In this document: one piece after another, positions 35,402-45,356 of the stretch | How the letters are laid out: each line of letters opens with the position of its first letter | Numbering within the stretch: position 1 is the first letter of the stretch | Source: Turbatrix aceti | Lineage: Eukaryota; Nematoda; Chromadorea; Rhabditida; Panagrolaimidae | Length of the DNA stretch: 64,000 bases | Assembly: GCA_963969345.1 (NCBI GenBank) | Contig: OZ017767.1 | Coordinates: forward strand, 868,001 to 932,000 | Direction of reading: 5' to 3' | Translations under genes and position numbers: made by a program | Notes under the pieces: model-generated | Databases searched by the model: none | The model's input: only the letters and a program-made list of their open reading frames with translations | Told to the model about the DNA's origin: nothing

Positions 35402-36020
35402 CCTTGGGAATAAAAATGCGCACGCGCGAAAGCTAAGTTGTATTGGGGGTGTGTATCAGAGTTGTCGACCGAGCCGAGCATCGAGCCGAGCATTTCGAGC
35501 ATTCGAGCGAGCCGAGCGAGCCGAGCCGCTACCTCGAATGCTCGGCTCGAAAAAATCGAGCCGAGCCGAGCGGCTCGAATGCTCGGCTCGAAGATTACCG
35601 AGCCGAGCCGAGCGGCTCGAATGCTCGGCTCGGAGGATTCCGAGCCGAGCCTAAAAAATGACCCAAAAAATGACGAAAAAAAATTTTTTTTATGCCAAAA
35701 CTATGATATTTGTAGTTTATTTACGCTAAATTCCACAATTCCAAACACGTTTTTTGTTATAAAATGGTTTTTGTGCCCCCAAAAATTTTTTTCTAAGCGA
35801 AAATTGAGTGGAAAAAATTGCCATGCTCGGTTCGAGCGAGCCGAGCCGCTCGCTCGAATGCTCGGCTCGGGGGCAACCGAGCCGAGCCGAGCGGCTCGAA
35901 TGCTCGGCTCGGTAATTTTGGCTCGGTCGACAACTCTGGTGTGTATACACATGCAACAAACACATCATAGAGCTAACGGGAACTATCATTACGGGCGATA
36001 AATGCTACTTTTTAGAGGTT
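35402..36020 (-). promoter_or_regulatory. Inverted copy of the srg 3 promoter, split by a transposon
   Basis: Shared words with 38096..38246 (reverse complement) include AATAAAAATGCG, GAAAGCT, TTGGGGGTGT, AACACATCATAGAGCTAACG and ACGGGCGATAAATGCTAC. In this copy the sequence is split at GTGTGTAT by the element at 35457..35938, while the copy at 38096..38246 is unsplit. Whether it drives anything is unknown. Confidence 0.7.
35457..35938. mobile_element. Palindromic non-autonomous element with CCGAGC-rich interior (hAT-like)
   Basis: Terminal inverted repeats CAGAGTTGTCGACCGAGCC and its complement bound a 482-bp element. Direct 8-bp copies GTGTGTAT flank it (35449..35456 and 35939..35946). The interior is two GC-rich blocks built from CCGAG/CTCGG and GAATGCTCGGCTCG words around an AT-rich centre. 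The other promoter copy near 38180 shows the uninterrupted site. An 8-bp duplication is typical of hAT-class elements; superfamily is inferred. Confidence 0.9.
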
Positions 36021-36529
36021 CTGCGTGCAACATAGGTGCACTCTTATTTTTAATTGATGCCCAAAGGCTATTATTGTTACTTTATCGCTTTTTTTAGGAA
36101 AACATGCATTTTTCACCAAAAAATACGGTAAAAAGTATCTTCAATAAATGCTAACAAAGATAATGAATACTCAGCTTTTAAGCGTCACTTTAAAAAAAAC
36201 TACTGTTGTAAGTATATTTACCACTTACCGTAATAATCAAAAACGTTTCTCTAAAAAAACAGTTACCCCAAAAACAAAAAGCTAAAATGATGATTTTCTT
36301 CTGTGCCTATCTTAATGAGCTTATTAGTCACCGTGCTAAAAAATCTAAAAATAATCATACATAAAAAAAGAGCCAGTTTTTTAACATTCTTTTTTTTCTC
36401 AAATCCCAATTCTCCCGACGGCGTATACGTGAAAATTAATGATATTGCTTTCTTATTCAACGACTCATACTTAGTAGATATTTAACTACAGTTAAATATT
36501 TGTTTCATTTTTAAAATCAAAAATAAAAT
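36021..36529. promoter_or_regulatory. Upstream region of srg receptor 2
   Basis: AT-rich DNA containing a TCCCAATTCTCCCGACGGCGTATACGTG segment comparable in position to TCCCAATACTCCATATGGATACGTG upstream of srg receptor 1 (near 34075). The CAAATCCCAA word occurs in both at similar distance, a candidate shared promoter element. Confidence 0.35.
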
Positions 36530-37602
36530 ATGCCGGAATCAAGTTTCTGGTTCGAGTGTCTCCACTTACTCTACATCGTCCCATCCTACACTCTGTACAT
36601 TTTCCAATTCTACATTTTATTTTTTTCAAGCGTCAAAAAAAGATTCGATTCTCCGTTTTACCAAATTCATGGTGTTACAGTAGCCGTCGACTTTACCATG
36701 CACCTGCTGTACAACGTTGATTACCGTTTCATCATGCATCCAGGCTTTGTTGACATAGCACGAACGCTTCCAGGCCACCACTTCCTCTACCACGTCTACG
36801 TGATGGTCATGATGCATACCGGAATGTGCCATCCTCTGGTCGTTATTCTACAGAGTCTCAACAGATTTACGGTTCTCGTTTTGAAATCGAGCTGGAAAAT
36901 TTGGTGGAAAAAGTGGACTTCTGTTCTTTGCGTTTTTTGTCTCACCCTTCCACTCGGTTTCACCGGATCATACGCTTTTTCGTATTCAATTTTGGAATTC
37001 GCCGACAAAGTGAGCGAGAGTTCGGGTTACCTGTTGCGCGAAAAAGCTCCGAATGATTTGCTGGCCTACAATAGGGGTTTTCAAATGGCCATCATGCAGT
37101 CAACCAGTGTGTTCATCTGCTTCTTCTTCAACGTCATCGCAAGTTACACAATCTGGAAAAAACGAGCTCTCGTTCAGAATGTAACCAGCGTGTCAGGTAA
37201 AAAATACAGAGTTGAGGTCATGTTATTTGCCTATTCTTGTTTGTGTCTTTTTCTTGAGTCTACCGGTCTTCTTGTTCAGGTAATTGCTAGTTAATGATTA
37301 TTTTTAACAACAATTCTTGTTTTTCAGATGTGGCACTCTAGGCTAATGAATTTTTTTGATCTCACATTGACTTTTCCAATGATAATAAAGTTCCAAAACT
37401 ACCTAATCGATGCTCAGTTCCTGTTTCCCGGATGGTTTTTGATCATTGTTAGCTCAGAAATAAGAAACCAAATGGTATCAAACTTTTTATTTTTTTTTGT
37501 TTTTTAAGAAGTTTGTTGTTTTAGACAAACATTATTCATCCCAACAAATTGGTCAAAAAGTCGTCTATCAGGATATTTCATAGTACTACATCAAAGTATT
37601 AG
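36530..37602 (+). CDS. Srg-type seven-transmembrane chemoreceptor 2
   Basis: Three exons (36530..37279, 37328..37474, 37525..37602) give 324 aa. It is closely related to receptor 1 along its length (MPESSFWFECLHLLYIVPS, FYQIHGVTVAVDFTMHLLYN, MCHPLVVILQSLNRFTVLV, FQNYLIDAQFLFPGWFLIIV), with the same intron positions and phases. The C-terminal tails differ (this one ends TTSKY). Start chosen at 36530 by alignment with the paralogues. Middle exon is 147 nt as in the other two. Expected location is the ciliary or plasma membrane of sensory neurons by family analogy; the ligand is unknown. Confidence 0.9.
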
Positions 37603-38095
37603 TCACATTCTAAAAAATTACTAATGTAAAAGTATAATACTAGTTGTTGGCAATAACTTACTGCATGTTCAAAATAAAAAATATTATGATTTTTTATTGC
37701 GATGACACAGCCTCCAATATTTTTTGCCAAATATTCCAGTTCGAATTATTGGAACTTTTCATAAACTTTTCTGTTTTTTAAAGAACATACAACAAAACAT
37801 GAGTTTACAAAGATCTTTACCGAAAGTTACACCGTGTTAGTGAGACCGGATATTCGTGTTGCGGATTGTTGACATTTAATAAAAATTTGCTTCTTTATGA
37901 AATGCATTTTCCATGTAACAGTTTTTTAAAATTACAGTTTTTTTTCATAAAAACTTGTCTTACCAAGGGAATTGCAATAATAAAAAAAAATTAAAACTGC
38001 ACGACCATTTTTATCCATTTTTTCACAGAAATTGTTTATCGTCAATTAAATAAAAGTAGCAGTGTACCAATTTTGCACGTATGTATGTAGAACTT
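37603..38095. other. Intergenic AT-rich DNA between srg receptors 2 and 3
   Basis: No gene seen. Mostly A/T runs; it precedes the shared promoter segment. Confidence 0.4.
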
Positions 38096-38246
38096 TTAAA
38101 AAGTAGCATTTATCGCCCGTAATATAATAATAGTAAATACGTTCCCGTTAGCTCTATGATGTGTTGCACGTGCCTATACACCCCCAATTTTTTACATCAA
38201 AGCTTTCACGCGAACGGCTGTAGTTTACGCATTTTTATTCCTAAAG
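38096..38246 (+). promoter_or_regulatory. Promoter segment of srg receptor 3 (duplicated)
   Basis: This 150-bp stretch is present as an inverted copy at 35402..36020. The retention of GTAGCATTTATCGCCCGT, CGTTAGCTCTATGATGTGTT and the TTTCACGCGAACGG word in both copies marks them as one duplicated block that includes the start codon. Confidence 0.55.
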
Positions 38247-39387
38247 ATGCCGGACAGTAGTTTCTGGATAGATTTATGGCACATTGTCTACATTATTCCA
38301 TCTTATCTGAACTATTTTTACCACTTTTTCCTTATTTTTTTGTCTTCTAAGAAAAAAAATTTCCAAACAGCATTCTACTGTATCTACGCAGTAACGGCAG
38401 CTAACGACATGGCTTACCACATTGTGTACACCCTGGATTACACATATCTCCTTCACCAGGGGTTTATCGACGTTGCGAGGCATCTTCCAAAAAGGCTACC
38501 TTTTTACAGGTACTACATGTTGGTAGCCTTTCAAACAGCCATGGCGCACCCGTTGTTGCTTTTGCTTCTTAGCATTAACCGATTCTCAGTTTTGGCACTT
38601 GGTGATTCCTGGCACGATTTTTGGAAGCGGAGAACCAGATGGGCATGTCTGGTGACTTTCCTGCTTCCTCTGGGATTCACCTGGACTTTTCTGGGACTTT
38701 CGAATGCCGAAATAACGCTAATGAACTACAAAAACGAAGATCAGGGATATCTCTTGAGAGAAGTTGCTCCGGAAAAACCAATGTACAATCGGGGACTTCA
38801 GATGACGATCACGCAGTCGACGAGCGTGTTTGTCTGTTTTTTTCTCAACGTTGCAGTGTGTTTTAGCGCCTGGAAAAATAAAACATCACTGACCACTATC
38901 GCGCCTAATTTTCGAGCTGAAGCCATGCTTTTTGGCTATTCGTGCTTTGTTTTCTACTTGAAGCTGCTGTATTTTTCTTTCAGGTTGGTGAAATCTATTT
39001 AGAAAAAAATTTTTTTTTAATAATTTTAAATAGTGGATATTTGTGTTTTACACAAAATAAAAACATGATGTGGCATAACTTGACAGTTTTTTAGTTGTAC
39101 TTCGCCGGCATTATCAAACTAGACGACCACTACGATAACATTCTATTCATCATCAAAGTTCAAAATTACGTCATTGATACACAACTTTTATTTCCAGGCT
39201 GGTTTTTGGTTGTTGCAAGCTCGCAGATTCGAAAAGAAATGGTAAATATTTAGAAACGTTTTCGTTTTGCAGTTTTATAACTGATAATGTATAATAATTT
39301 GTTTAGCTAGCCCATCTTTCATTGATGAAGGTATACGGCGTAGCATCCTTCAAAGTCATGAGTTCCAGCGTTGCAGCTACTAGATAA
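38247..39387 (+). CDS. Srg-type seven-transmembrane chemoreceptor 3
   Basis: Three exons (38247..38987, 39095..39241, 39307..39387) give 322 aa. Similar plan to receptors 1 and 2 but more diverged: MPDSSFWIDLWHIVYIIPS, FYCIYAVTAANDMAYHIVYT, MAHPLLLLLLSINRFSVLAL and, in exon 2, VQNYVIDTQLLFPGWFLVV then SSQIRKEM. The exon 1 donor is uncertain: GTGAAA at 38988 gives phase 0 and a one-residue longer helix; the nearby AGGTTGG does not keep the frame. Exon 2 is again exactly 147 nt, supporting the model. The 5' end of this gene was copied in inverted orientation to 35343..36020. Confidence 0.87.
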
Positions 39388-39678
39388 TTCTACGGTTTCT
39401 ATTTTTTGTGGTAGTAGTAAAAAATTTATGAGATCAAAAAAATGATTCTTATCGAACGTTTTATTCAATACAAAACAAAATTAGTATTCGTTCTATCGCA
39501 AGAAATCGTTTTTTAAAAAATATTGTCAAGTGAAAAAAATAACATGAATGTGCCTTTAAAAATCAAAATTACATTGCAATTCATGAAAAATGTGTGTTTC
39601 GTGTCCATCTGCAAGCATGTTGAGAGAAGTTCAGGTCCATCTCTACGCACAGAGATGGTCAAATTCTCGTCTGCGTGA

Positions 39679-40311
39679 TTAGTAGGAGATGGTGCGCATG
39701 GCACTGGTCGGACGACCGTGAATGCCTCCGATGGGGAGGGGCGTGCGGCGTCCGAGGCTGCTTCCGGAACGGGAGCGTTCGTATTGGACCGACGGAGGCC
39801 GGGCGACTCCGGTGATCGAGAGCATGCCGCGGTCGTCGACATCGCAGCGGAGAGATTCTGGATCAGCGTCCAGGGGAAGGGTAAAGCGTTTGTAGAAGCG
39901 GCTTCGCTTGTTGCTATCCTGATGACGTCCCGCGACGACGACGTTATCACCTTCGACGTCGACTGCCAGTTCTTCCGGGCGGTAGCCCAGAGCGTTGCAG
40001 GTATACTCAAAGTCTCCGTTGGGCTTCTGCGTAAGCGATTCCTGGTGAAGTCCCGGCTCCAGTGGTGGGGGCAACGCCGGGGCCGGGGAGCCGTAGGTGA
40101 CAGCCGGAGCAGGGCTCGTGTAAGTCACGGCCGGAGCGGGAGCGGGATAGGTCAGAGGCTCCGCAAAGCTGCGTCGCAGGTGCTGATCCGCATCGGCCAT
40201 GATAGCATTGTGACGCGCCATGAGGGCATTGTGGTGCGCCCAGATGGAGTTATGCGTCGACCAGAAGGGATCGTTCCAGGGACCGAATTGGTTGTTCCAG
40301 AGGAGAGACAT
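39679..40311 (-). CDS. Small heat-shock protein (alpha-crystallin domain)
   Basis: Single-exon gene of 210 aa. The N-terminal third is rich in Trp, His, Asn and Met (MSLLWNNQFGPWNDPFW, HHNALMARHNAIMAD), followed by a Pro/Ala/Tyr repeat (PAPAVTYTSPAPAVTY). The alpha-crystallin domain spans about residues 90 to 170: FEYTCNALGYRPEELAVDVE, VVVAGRHQ, RFYKRFTLPLDADPESLRC and the strand-closing RGMLSITGV. The C-terminal extension is Ser/Arg-rich with IGGIHGRPTS. Small HSPs are ATP-independent holdases that form oligomers and bind unfolding clients. Absence of introns is common for heat-inducible genes; I did not identify a convincing heat-shock element. A small open frame at 40500..40637 lies upstream on the same strand. 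Confidence 0.92.
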   Translation of the reverse strand: MSLLWNNQFGPWNDPFWSTHNSIWAHHNALMARHNAIMADADQHLRRSFAEPLTYPAPAPAVTYTSPAPAVTYGSPAPALPPPLEPGLHQESLTQKPNGDFEYTCNALGYRPEELAVDVEGDNVVVAGRHQDSNKRSRFYKRFTLPLDADPESLRCDVDDRGMLSITGVARPPSVQYERSRSGSSLGRRTPLPIGGIHGRPTSAMRTISY

Positions 40312-40499
40312 TTCTTTGGCTAAAATTTACTATCGTTTCCGGCATGCAATTATTTTTGCATCCTTTTCACAGCAAAAAAATTACATAAACGCAGCGCAAA
40401 GCAAATAATAAGCGTGTGGTGCATTAGTTTGTGAACAAAAATTAAAAAAATGTACTTCAATAAAAAAAATCACAGCAGTCCTAGGATTCGGTAAAAAAA

Positions 40500-40637
40500 C
40501 TAACGGCGGTTGAGGTCCAGGTGAGTTTTGGGAATGGCGTTATACAAAACGTCGCCAAACTCACGGACGGCAGTGACGGGAGTGGAATGATAGATACTCG
40601 ATTTGACAGTTTTATAGCTTCTTTTTAACGAACTCAT
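40500..40637 (-). CDS. Possible 45-aa small protein
   Basis: An ATG opens a frame starting MSSLKRSYKTVKSS, continuing YHSTPVTAVREFGDVLYNAI and ending LDLNRR before a TAG. It is basic, without signal peptide or helix. It lies about 190 bp upstream of the small heat-shock protein on the same strand and is GC-richer than its surroundings. It could be a short gene, an upstream reading frame of the heat-shock transcript, or chance. Confidence 0.35.
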   Translation of the reverse strand: MSSLKRSYKTVKSSIYHSTPVTAVREFGDVLYNAIPKTHLDLNRR

Positions 40638-42353
40638 AATTTTTTAAGGGTTTCCGGAAAGACTTTTTTGAGGTATTTTTCAAAGATCTACAAAACTAAA
40701 AACACCTAAATATTTTTGTAACACAACTGTCAGCACTTGTTGTCAGCTAGCTGACTGATGGCGGCTGGAGAACAACAACTCTCGACCCTCGACCCTCGAA
40801 CCCAACCCGCTCAGGAAGTGTCAACATTGAGCAAAAAAAGAAGGGGTGGCTTCGAGCAAGAGAGAGGGAGAATATTCGGGAATCCAAGAACCCTCGGCGT
40901 GGAGAGGAGAGCCACGCGTGCGCGGTGTTGACGAAAACTCTTTCTCCTCTCGTTCGTTCATCTGCCAAAGGATGCAAATAAATGTGTATAACCCTGCTTC
41001 AGCAAAGGCAAAAAAAATTGAACTCAGCTTATGGGGGTGTGTTTGCATCCTTGATTTTCGAAATATATTTTGTAAAAACAATAACTGCTGTAAAACGTAT
41101 GTACAGCGTTCGTCAAATGAATAAAGAAAGTACGCAGTGGAGAAATGACTTCAAAATCCCAGGCTGAGTAAACAGCAAACAAAAAAATTCACAGGTGTCG
41201 GAAGGATGTTGTACACCGCTGGGGTACAAAAGGTAAACAATTTTTTAACAACGAATGTATGAGGTTTCAAGTGTAGTCGTGTTTTTTTTCAACTTTTGTT
41301 GTTCTGAAAAAAATGCAGAAACCCAAAAAAACATACATAATTCATAATTTTTAATAACAATTGAAGAAAGAAAGCACGTGATATCAAAAAAATTGTCAAA
41401 AGAATATAGCACTGTAATTTTGCAAACAAAAAATGAATCATTATTTATTTGTTCAGGTATCGCTTAATCAAAAAAGTGCGTTATTTGGATAACCTTTGCA
41501 AATGGTTTCACATTATCACAAGTTTGGTGCGATTGCACTTGGCACAATATTTGCATATTTGAACAAGTAGATAACGATTATAGTAAATATCGACAAAATA
41601 TTTCACTGTAACCGACTTTGATGCGCACGATAACTCATTATCTTTTGTTGTTAAAATTTTAGTTTCCAATGTGACTAGATTTTTCACTCTTTGTCTGGAA
41701 TTTGTAAATAAAAATGCTTTTTGGCACAATTTTATAGGACACTATTTTTTTAAACCTGAACTGTTCTGCATTAGGCGCTGGTGCAGAATGTAAATTCGCC
41801 AAAGCTTTTCCCTTTACGAGTCAGCACCATTTCAACGGTTTGTAAAGCACAAAGTGTGTTTACGTTTCAAGCAGGCGCCAGATTCTTTATTTGATCTATT
41901 TTTTTTTATTTTTAGATGATTTTTTTGTAGAACAATTGTTTTCACTATTTTATTGCCCGCTAAAAATCAAACGATCTGTTTTTCGCGAACTGTTCTGACC
42001 TTTGATTTTGAGCGCATTTTGTGAGTGTATGAAATAATCATAAAATGAATCACACATACATAGTACATACTTTCATTTTCTCATACAAGCCTATTATTAA
42101 TATTTTCAGACTAATAACATTTTCGGAACACCAGTTTATCAAAAAACGGGGTTAATGAGGGTGTAGTGCAAAACAAATGATTACACGTTTCAGAGGCGGA
42201 TATTAGATATTTATTATACATGCGTGATCAGTATTCTTTTTTTATCTCCATGCGCGTCACTACACCCACAAGCTGGAGTCCAGTTCATTGCCCTCTTCCA
42301 GCCTTTTTTCCTCCCCTCCATCAACCAAAAAGCAGCTCTCATTGTCAGTCGTC
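40638..42353. other. Intergenic region upstream of the carboxylesterase
   Basis: 1.7 kb, mostly AT-rich, with a GC-richer patch at 40745 to 40960. Short open frames only; I see no gene or RNA here. Confidence 0.4.
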
Positions 42354-44104
42354 ATGGCTGGCGAGTTATTGTGCAGCCTATTGCTGCTGTCATCGGATTG
42401 CATAAATATATTTTCCGATAAAAAGCTGCTTACCGGAAGCAGTCAACTTTCGGATTCCCGCTTGATCCGGGATCCGTCCCGTAACCCCATCGTAACGACC
42501 ACGTATGGACCAATTCAAGGCTACAAAACCCAGATTCCCGGAATCAAGGATTTTAAATTTGCTGCAGTGTTCCTCGGTGTGCCCTACGTCAAACCACCTC
42601 TCGGCAGTCTGAGATTCGAGAAACCCCAACCTCCGGATCCGTGGACAACTATCAAACAAACGATAGCGTTCGGAGAGCCATGTTCTGGCATCTGGCAGGC
42701 AAGCGGGGATGAAAACTGTCTTACGCTCAATGTCTTTGCTCCGATCAGGAAAAACAACGACACAAAACTCCTTTCCGTGTACTTTTACATTCATGGAGGA
42801 GCCTTTATCGGCGGGAGTTCAGCGGACATGGGGAAAGACGCCATTCTGACCAATGCCGTCGCCGAAGACATCGTTGTGGTATCCATCAACTACCGTCTTG
42901 GTCCTCTGGGTTTTCTGTACACCGAACAACCCGAGCACACTCCAAATGTCGGTCTACTGGACCAGATTGCAGCCCTACAATGGGTGAGAGATAACATTGA
43001 TCGCTTCGGCGGTGATCCAAAACGGGTAACGCTGAGTGGAGAGTCTGCCGGTGGTGCTTCGGTGTCGTGGGTAGCGCTCAGCCCGCTTTCACGTGGACTC
43101 TATTCACAAACCTTCCCCATGAGCGGCTCAGCGCTCAACATTTGGGCATCTGCACCAGATGTCGTCAAAAACAACACGCAGAGACTCATATCGTTGGGTG
43201 GATGTCAGAGTGCTCAGGATGTTCTTGAGTGCCTCAAAGCGATTCCTTTTGATCAGTTCACGAAAATTACAGCGGAAATTGTGAGTTCATATTATCCCTA
43301 ACAAATTTTACCCAACAGCCGTAAATGCTATTTTAGACATCTCTCTACGACGAAGTCGACTTCGGAGTCTGGCATCCGGTCTTCCACGAGTCATTTGTCG
43401 GCAAGGAAGTCAAAACAATCGCCCAAGCGATCGAAAAAGCCCCTGTCGTTCCTCACCTAACCGCTGTGGCCTCGCAGGAAACGTCTAATTGGCTTATCAC
43501 CGCCCAAGGCGGAGGGCGGTACTATCCAATCACAGTCGAGCAAGCCGCACATCTCACCCAAGAAGGTTTCATCGCGTCCATCAACGCCCTATACGGCGTG
43601 AATTCCATTTTCGGGAACCACACAACAGAAGCCGCAGCTTCGATAATAAAATTCTACACCAACGAAGCCAAAAGCTACTCTGACTACCCTTGGGTCAGTG
43701 CACTCGCCCAGTCAACTGCTGATGTGTTGTTCGTGATTGGAGACATGCGGGAAGCCCTTCATCGAGCAAAAATCGGTGCTCCGGTTTACTTTTTCCTAAA
43801 CGAATGCGTCGGCCGCAGCAGTCCGGTCGTAGCCGGATGCCCGCATGGATCAATCAGTTTCTACCTGTTCAACGAGGTAACACCCAGAATACAGCAACAG
43901 ATTCTGCCAGCCATCATTCGATTTATCAAGACTGGAGAGCCGTGGAAGGGATATCGCGTGACTCCGACGAACATTCCCTACTTCCATGCGTCTCTGAACG
44001 GCGGCTTTAGCGATTCACTGTGGCCCAAACGTGTGAACTTCTGGAATCAGTTTTACGATACTTTTGGATACGATTGGCCAAGTGGACAACGTGACAGGCC
44101 GTAG
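42354..44104 (+). CDS. Secreted or membrane carboxylesterase (type B, cholinesterase-like)
   Basis: Two exons (42354..43280 and 43337..44104) join in phase 0 across a 56-nt intron to 564 aa. The chosen ATG starts a signal peptide (MAGELLCSLLLLSSDCINIF); an upstream in-frame ATG at 42288 would bury it. Conserved features in order: FLGVPYVKPPLGSLRF, CLTLNVFAP, YIHGGAFIGGSS (oxyanion hole), INYRLGPLGFL, NVGLLDQIAALQWVRDNI, the nucleophile elbow SGESAGGASV with catalytic Ser, SQETSNWLI placing the Glu, and CPHGSIS with the probable catalytic His. No C-terminal ER-retention or GPI signal is obvious (ends SGQRDRP). The family hydrolyses carboxylic esters of xenobiotics and lipids; the substrate is unknown. 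Confidence 0.94.
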
Positions 44105-44359
44105 CGACATGTTTTTTGTGCGTTTTGTGTATACTTAATTTTTTATTGGATTTATAAAGTTGTGAATGGTATTTTCAAAAATTGAGGTATCGTCACCAAA
44201 ATGAAAACCGACTCCGGGCAAAACAAACACGATTCTCTTGCTCGTCGTCAGGACTTCATTATTTTCAATCTACGTGCTTTTTCGCATACAAAAATTCAGA
44301 CGAAAAAGCATTGTGTTTTTTAAATAAAACGTTGTAATTTTGGCGGTTGACAAATTGTG

Positions 44360-44870
44360 ACTTTATCATTGTTTAGTTTATTGTTTGTTTTCTTCGCCCT
44401 CTGTTGGAATACCCGGGCTACAACCGCGGTATTCCACACAGGGGACAAAGTTGGTGGAGTAGTTTATATATGTAAGTTTGCTCGCAACCTTGTCTTGATC
44501 ACTCGTCTGGTGGTTCAAAAACTACAAAGACAACATCAATATACTATTCAAACAAGTTTCTATAGACCATATATGGTATATTCAAACAAGTTGCCCAGGA
44601 TGGCACTGTGTGCCGTCCTTATATTAAATCACCCAAAAGGGGAGGGGACAATACAACAACAATTGGGTCAGAGCTACACACATTCAGATATTCCATGTGC
44701 TCGCGCAGACGCTGCAGACACCAGGTTCACAGCAATAAATTTCGGAGCAACTGCGGCAAGTGTGAATGCCGCCCGGAGGGGCACGGTAAAGCGCTCGCAT
44801 TCTCAAAGGATGCGCCACCCTTTGAGATTACCATGTTGCCAAAATTCACTGCCTATCAAAAAGTGTGTGT
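44360..44870 (+). CDS. Possible small secreted protein, exon structure unresolved
   Basis: A hydrophobic stretch reading LSLFSLLFVFFALCW followed by a polar segment and a GTAAGT donor near 44470 resembles a signal-peptide exon, but no ATG precedes it in frame. Downstream, one frame contains CGKCECRPEGHGK, then SKDAPPFEITMLPKF, which looks protein-like. I could not join the two in a single consistent model. It may be a broken or rapidly diverging gene just upstream of the transthyretin-like gene. Confidence 0.22.
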
Positions 44871-44918
44871 GTGAACATTTCCGCTCTACTTTGGCATTTT
44901 TCGCTCGTTCTGGTCATC

Positions 44919-45356
44919 ATGCCTCCTGTCACGCGCGTCATTCTCTGCTTTACATCCATTATGCTTCACATTGATCTTGGATCGACTCTGCCAGTTCCCA
45001 TGGCTCCTCCCAGAGTCATAAATTATTACGCCATCACCTTTCAGGACGCGACAACTCATTTCTACTGCGATTTCACGTGTCCCAACAAATTCGAGCCTCC
45101 TTCGCCGAGGGAAGCTACGGTCTTTGAAGACGACGTCATGCTTGACACACTCGTTAAACGCTTTTATCTCAATCCTAATAGCGCCAAAATTTACACTATT
45201 GATTTGAGATTCCCGTGTGATGATTGGGACCACGTCTGTGAGCCGTACCTCGTTGTTCTCGATCCATGCGGTGATCGATTGGCTTACTACATCGCAGCCA
45301 AAGATTACGTCACCGATATATCAGAATTGGGTTTGCTCCTTCAAAGAATTTTTTAA
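44919..45356 (+). CDS. Secreted transthyretin-like family protein 2, 145 aa
   Basis: Single-exon gene, start at the ATG at 44919 before a hydrophobic leader (VTRVILCFTSIMLHIDL). The mature part has YYAITFQDATTHFYCDFTCP, an acidic strand ATVFEDDVMLD, the FPCDDWDHVCEPYLVV core and DPCGD. Spacing of the four conserved Cys-containing words and the CEPY..(8)..CGD pairing match the protein at 10750..11163. The resemblance to transthyretin-like nematode proteins is moderate. It ends QRIF near a run of T-rich DNA. Expected to be secreted. Confidence 0.6.
   Translation: MPPVTRVILCFTSIMLHIDLGSTLPVPMAPPRVINYYAITFQDATTHFYCDFTCPNKFEPPSPREATVFEDDVMLDTLVKRFYLNPNSAKIYTIDLRFPCDDWDHVCEPYLVVLDPCGDRLAYYIAAKDYVTDISELGLLLQRIF

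Noticed and set aside
35364..36001. Ser/Arg/Glu-rich frames of up to 187 codons
   Set aside because: They come from the CCGAGC word repeats of the inserted element and run into AT-rich DNA.
39060..39094. ATGTGGCATAAC word in intron 1 of srg receptor 3 that looks like an exon 2 start of the paralogues
   Set aside because: The modelled exon 2 already aligns at full length (147 nt) with the paralogues and the word leads into a stop, so it is probably coincidence.
42288..42353. Upstream in-frame ATG of the carboxylesterase
   Set aside because: It would put a Ser-rich segment in front of an otherwise clear signal peptide.
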